Shown here: piece by piece, positions 6,977 to 9,566 of the stretch | Layout of the letters: every line of letters starts with the position of its first letter | How positions within the stretch are numbered: the first letter of the stretch is position 1 | Assembly: GCA_004296145.1 (NCBI GenBank) | Contig: SEBM01000120.1 | Location: 1-9,566 of the forward strand | Direction: 5' to 3' | DNA from: Flavobacterium sp. | Lineage (GTDB): Bacteria; Bacteroidota; Bacteroidia; Flavobacteriales; Flavobacteriaceae | DNA: 9,566 nt | The notes under the pieces: model-generated | What the model saw: only the letters and a program-made list of their open reading frames with translations | The model's database searches: none | Told to the model about the DNA's origin: nothing | Position numbers and translations under genes: made by a program

Positions 6977-8020
6977 ATGCTGAAAATAAAATATTTTCTA
7001 TTGCTGATCCTGCCGTTATTAATGAGTTGTTCCAGCAATGACGAGGAAGAATATGTAAACATTCCTTTGGATTTTAAGACACCTTCAAATTTTCCTGATT
7101 TGGCCTATAATATGGCACAAAACCCTCCAACAGAAAAAGGTTTTGAATTGGGAAAAAAATTATTCTACGACGGCCGTCTTGCTTCTGACGGAATAGTTTC
7201 GTGTGGGTTTTGTCATATACAGGCTAATGCTTTTACGCATCACGGACACACAGTGAGTCATGGCGTCGGCGATGCATTGGGAACAAGGAATACGCCGCCA
7301 ATCCAGAATTTGGCGTTTCAAACTACTTTTATGTATGACGGAGTTGCGAATCATTTGGATTTGCAGCCTTTGATTCCGCTTACAAGTGTGATTGAAATGA
7401 ACGGTGATCTGAACGCAATTCTAAAAATGATGAAAGCCGATAAAGATTATCAAAAACTATTCGGGCAGGCTTTTGACGATGGTGCCATTACTACAGAAAA
7501 CATGTTGAAAGCGCTTTCGCAGTTTATGGTCATGATGGTTTCATCCAATTCAAAATTTGATAAATACAGACGAAATGAAGCAGGCGGGACTTTTACAGCA
7601 GATGAACTTGCCGGATACGACTTATTTAAATCAAAATGTTCGTCTTGTCATGCTACAGATCTTATGACCGATAATTCGTTTCGAAATAATGGTCTGGCGA
7701 TAAACCCGAAAGTGAATGATGTGGGCCGTTATAAAGTGACTCAACTGACTTCTGATTATTACAAATTTAAAGTTCAGAGTTTGCGAAATGTTGAAATGTC
7801 AGCTCCTTATATGCATGACGGAAGATTTGGAACTTTGGAAGCTGTTTTGGATCATTATGCATCGGGAATTGAAGATTCACCAACATTGGATCCGATTTTG
7901 AAACAAAATGGAAAATTCGGAATTACACTTTCTGAAACCGATAAAAAACAAATTATAGCATTTTTAAAAACGCTGACCGATACTCAATATCTGACGGATA
8001 AACGTTTTTCTGAATTCTAA
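6977..8020 (+). CDS. mbnH: MbnH-family di-heme enzyme (MauG/cytochrome c peroxidase superfamily), lipoprotein
   Basis: MbnH is a periplasmic di-heme oxidase that uses peroxide or oxygen-derived equivalents to convert a Trp of MbnP to kynurenine. The 347-residue product has two c-type heme sites, CGFCH (76-80) and CSSCH (221-225), in the usual two-domain arrangement, plus RLASDGIVSC, the RNTPPIQNLAF segment (104-114) and PYMHDGRFGTLEAVLDHYASG (277-297; only motif cited). Tyr294 in LDHY stands where MauG has a tyrosine heme ligand and classical peroxidases have methionine, favouring a MauG/MbnH-type oxidase over a simple peroxidase. A His-rich THHGHTVSHG (87-96) follows heme 1. I chose ATG 6977, which gives MLKIKYFLLLILPLLMSC, a clean SPII signal with lipid Cys18; the upstream TTG at 6926 would put 17 odd residues before it and overlap the stem-loop. 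It lies directly after its likely substrate gene. Enzyme superfamily is certain; MbnH role rests on pairing. Confidence 0.9.
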   Translation: MLKIKYFLLLILPLLMSCSSNDEEEYVNIPLDFKTPSNFPDLAYNMAQNPPTEKGFELGKKLFYDGRLASDGIVSCGFCHIQANAFTHHGHTVSHGVGDALGTRNTPPIQNLAFQTTFMYDGVANHLDLQPLIPLTSVIEMNGDLNAILKMMKADKDYQKLFGQAFDDGAITTENMLKALSQFMVMMVSSNSKFDKYRRNEAGGTFTADELAGYDLFKSKCSSCHATDLMTDNSFRNNGLAINPKVNDVGRYKVTQLTSDYYKFKVQSLRNVEMSAPYMHDGRFGTLEAVLDHYASGIEDSPTLDPILKQNGKFGITLSETDKKQIIAFLKTLTDTQYLTDKRFSEF

Positions 8021-8035
8021 AAATATAATGAAAAC

Positions 8036-8185
8036 TGAAGCCCTAGCCACGATTGAAGTGGAAAGCCTTTTTGAAAAAAGACCTAATTTTTCTCGAGTTG
8101 ATGAAGCGACCAACGGAAGCTTTATAAACTCATAGAAAAATGGGATTTTGAAAAAAGCTTGAAACGAAAAGCGGGATCAGCTTCT
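8036..8185. repeat. Flavobacterium-type dispersed intergenic repeat element
   Basis: The gap between mbnH and the beta-barrel gene holds a block starting tgaagccctagccacgattg and ending aagcgggatcagcttct. The ends carry inverted gaagc (8037-8041) and gcttc (8180-8184), and an inner stem aagcttt/aaagctt (8117-8123 with 8154-8160) is present. From memory, blocks with these two end sequences and a variable middle are common between genes in Flavobacterium genomes; I cannot check copy number here. It fills almost the whole 178-base gap. Confidence 0.6.
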
Positions 8186-8198
8186 AAAAATAATTACA

Positions 8199-9158
8199 AT
8201 GAAAAAAACAATAGTAACAATAATGCTTTTGGCGGGTCTTTCTGCTTTTAGCTTTACTGAAAAAGATAGTATTTCGGCCTTTACTTTTCAACGTCTTGCC
8301 ATGATGGAAGATTTTGACTGTGATGCCTGCGGTTGTTCGGCAAGCGGCGGCAGCATGGGATTTAGTTCTATGCTGAACAATAATTTTGTCGGATTACGAT
8401 ATTTTAAACAAAGCTATACAAGCCGTGACGGGATTTTTGCCAATTCGCCCTGGATTGACGAGAATTTTAATACTATTCAGGCTTGGGCAAGGATTCCGAT
8501 TACTGAGAAAATACAGATTTCGGCATTGATTCCGTATCATTTTCATGAAAGAGAATTAACAGCCGGAACCGAAAGCATTGAAGGTCTGGGAGATATTACC
8601 CTTATGGGATTGTATACTCTTTACCAGACTAAAAATGATAGTGCGGTTTTTACTCATAAAATAAATATTGGCGCCGGAATTAAAATTCCAACAGGTAAAT
8701 TTACCGAAGCCAATAATTTGGGAAGCGTTAATCAAAGTTTTCAATTGGGAACTGGGAGCTGGGATTATTCATTGGTTTCAGAATATGTGATCAACAGAAA
8801 AGATTTAGGTTTAAACACTACTTTGAATTATATTTTTAAAACGGTAAACAGCAAAAACTATCAATATGGTGATCAGTTTAATTATGCTGCTACGCTGTTT
8901 TACTTGTTTGATTTTAGTACAATTCAGTTGGTTCCGCAGGCAGGAATTGCGGGAGAAAAGTACCAGACCAATAAACAACACGGACTGGATTTACCTAATA
9001 CGGCGGGCGATATTTTGTTTGGCAAATTTGGTATTGAAGCCGGAAAAGATAAATTTTCTGTTGGTGTAAATGCGATGTTACCAATTAATCAAAATTTATC
9101 CGGAGGTAATATGGAAGCCAATTACAGATGGAGTATTAACCTGAATTACACACTTTAA
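8199..9158 (+). CDS. Outer-membrane beta-barrel protein with N-terminal CxxCxC motif
   Basis: The 319-residue product starts with a signal peptide (MKKTIVTIMLLAGLSAFSF). About 20 residues into the mature part is FDCDACGCSASGG with cysteines 41, 44 and 46, then SMGFSSMLNNNFVGLRYF. The remainder alternates polar and hydrophobic residues with aromatic strand ends, turns such as GLGDITLMGLY (about 129-139) and GTGSWDYSLVSEY, and ends SINLNYTL, as in barrels of the MetA-pathway-of-phenol-degradation/transporter (PF13557-like) group. I infer a monomeric outer-membrane channel whose N-terminal cysteines could bind a soft metal in the periplasm or plug region. It follows the MbnP/MbnH pair on the same strand and precedes the second mini-protein gene by 28 bases, so it probably belongs to the same cluster. 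Substrate is unknown; copper is a guess from context. Confidence 0.78.
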   Translation: MKKTIVTIMLLAGLSAFSFTEKDSISAFTFQRLAMMEDFDCDACGCSASGGSMGFSSMLNNNFVGLRYFKQSYTSRDGIFANSPWIDENFNTIQAWARIPITEKIQISALIPYHFHERELTAGTESIEGLGDITLMGLYTLYQTKNDSAVFTHKINIGAGIKIPTGKFTEANNLGSVNQSFQLGTGSWDYSLVSEYVINRKDLGLNTTLNYIFKTVNSKNYQYGDQFNYAATLFYLFDFSTIQLVPQAGIAGEKYQTNKQHGLDLPNTAGDILFGKFGIEAGKDKFSVGVNAMLPINQNLSGGNMEANYRWSINLNYTL

Positions 9159-9186
9159 CGAATATTAAACAACAAAGAAATTTACT

Positions 9187-9564
9187 TTGAAAAGATTATT
9201 TATCATATTTCTTTCCTGCATGCTATTAGTTCCTTCTTTTGGCAGTTTCTTTGTTTATACCTCTTTCAAATTAAATCAGGAAGAAATTTCAAAAACTATT
9301 TGCGTTCAGCGAAAGATGGTTTTTAATAGCTGTAATGGCCGTTGTGAGCTTCAGAAAAGTTTAAAAAAATATGCTGATAATGAGAAAAGAATGCAAAACA
9401 ACCTAAAGGAAAAAACAGAGGTTGTTTACATTCAGAATTTTGGCGTTTCTAATTATGAATTGATTGCTTTCATTGAACCTGGGGTAAAACTGTTTGCTTC
9501 TTTTGACAAAAAACCAATTGCAGTTTCCAGTTCGACTTTTCATCCTCCATCCTTTTTTATATAA
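9187..9564 (+). CDS. Exported three-cysteine mini-protein, copy 2
   Basis: A paralog of the protein at 5579-5956, also exactly 125 residues, with about 89 of 125 identical residues by my count. The first 84 residues are about 86% identical, positions 85-104 are almost unrelated, and the tail (FDKKP, then FHPPSFFI) is conserved again. Cysteines 11, 39, 49 and 53 are all kept, as is CNGRCELQKSLKKYADNEK. The start is again TTG-AAA, with no in-frame ATG before it except internal Met codons that would cut the export signal. Only 28 bases separate it from the beta-barrel gene and no promoter match is seen there, so it is likely co-transcribed. The stop lies two bases from the window end, so what follows is unknown. 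Function is not recognised; duplication around an MbnP/MbnH module suggests a role tied to that system. Confidence 0.82.
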   Translation: MKRLFIIFLSCMLLVPSFGSFFVYTSFKLNQEEISKTICVQRKMVFNSCNGRCELQKSLKKYADNEKRMQNNLKEKTEVVYIQNFGVSNYELIAFIEPGVKLFASFDKKPIAVSSSTFHPPSFFI

Positions 9565-9566
9565 AT

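Noticed and set aside
8028..8135. A 35-codon open frame (ATG at 8028, TAG at 8133) seven bases after mbnH
   Set aside because: It lies almost wholly inside the dispersed repeat element, its product (MKTEALATIEVESLFEKRP...) has no recognisable features, and the repeat explains the sequence better.
8866..9069. Alternative-frame open frame inside the barrel gene
   Set aside because: The in-frame barrel reading is complete with signal peptide and strand pattern; this frame has no independent support.

Overview
The window looks like chromosomal DNA from a Flavobacterium-like member of the Bacteroidota. The signs are AT-rich intergenic DNA, no recognisable Shine-Dalgarno sequences, two good matches to the Bacteroidota sigma promoter (TTTG, about 19 bases, TAnnTTTG), a long (1114 aa) SecA preceded by a small acidic DUF2795 protein, SPII lipoproteins with an acidic run (CSSDDE, CSSNDEEE) after the lipid cysteine, and short post-stop intergenic repeats of a type I associate with this genus.

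Positions 1-5480 are a conserved housekeeping block, all on the + strand: a LolD/MacB-type ABC ATPase (156-842), a PduO-type cobalamin adenosyltransferase (936-1505), the DUF2795 protein (1725-1946) and secA (2036-5380). The DUF2795 gene has its own promoter (1673-1703) and a hairpin terminator (1961-1992). secA ends at a perfect 12-bp stem terminator (5441-5474). Repeats built from 7-base units lie just after the stops of three of these genes.

Positions 5525-9564 are the accessory part and the most interesting part. One promoter (5525-5555) drives a same-strand cluster: a 125-aa exported three-cysteine mini-protein; an MbnP-family lipoprotein; an MbnH-family di-heme enzyme of the MauG/cytochrome c peroxidase superfamily, also a lipoprotein; an outer-membrane beta-barrel with a Cys-x2-Cys-x-Cys motif near its mature N-terminus; and a second copy of the mini-protein, about 71% identical to the first. 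MbnP and MbnH are known from methanobactin operons, where MbnH oxidises a tryptophan of MbnP to kynurenine to create a copper site. No methanobactin precursor or biosynthesis gene is visible here. I infer an envelope copper (or other soft-metal) handling system: MbnH matures MbnP on the lipoprotein face of the membrane, the barrel gives an outer-membrane route, and the mini-proteins may be metal-binding or regulatory partners. The two mini-protein genes are direct repeats bracketing the three larger genes, so the module may be able to amplify or excise. The window ends two bases after the second mini-protein gene, so the locus may continue.
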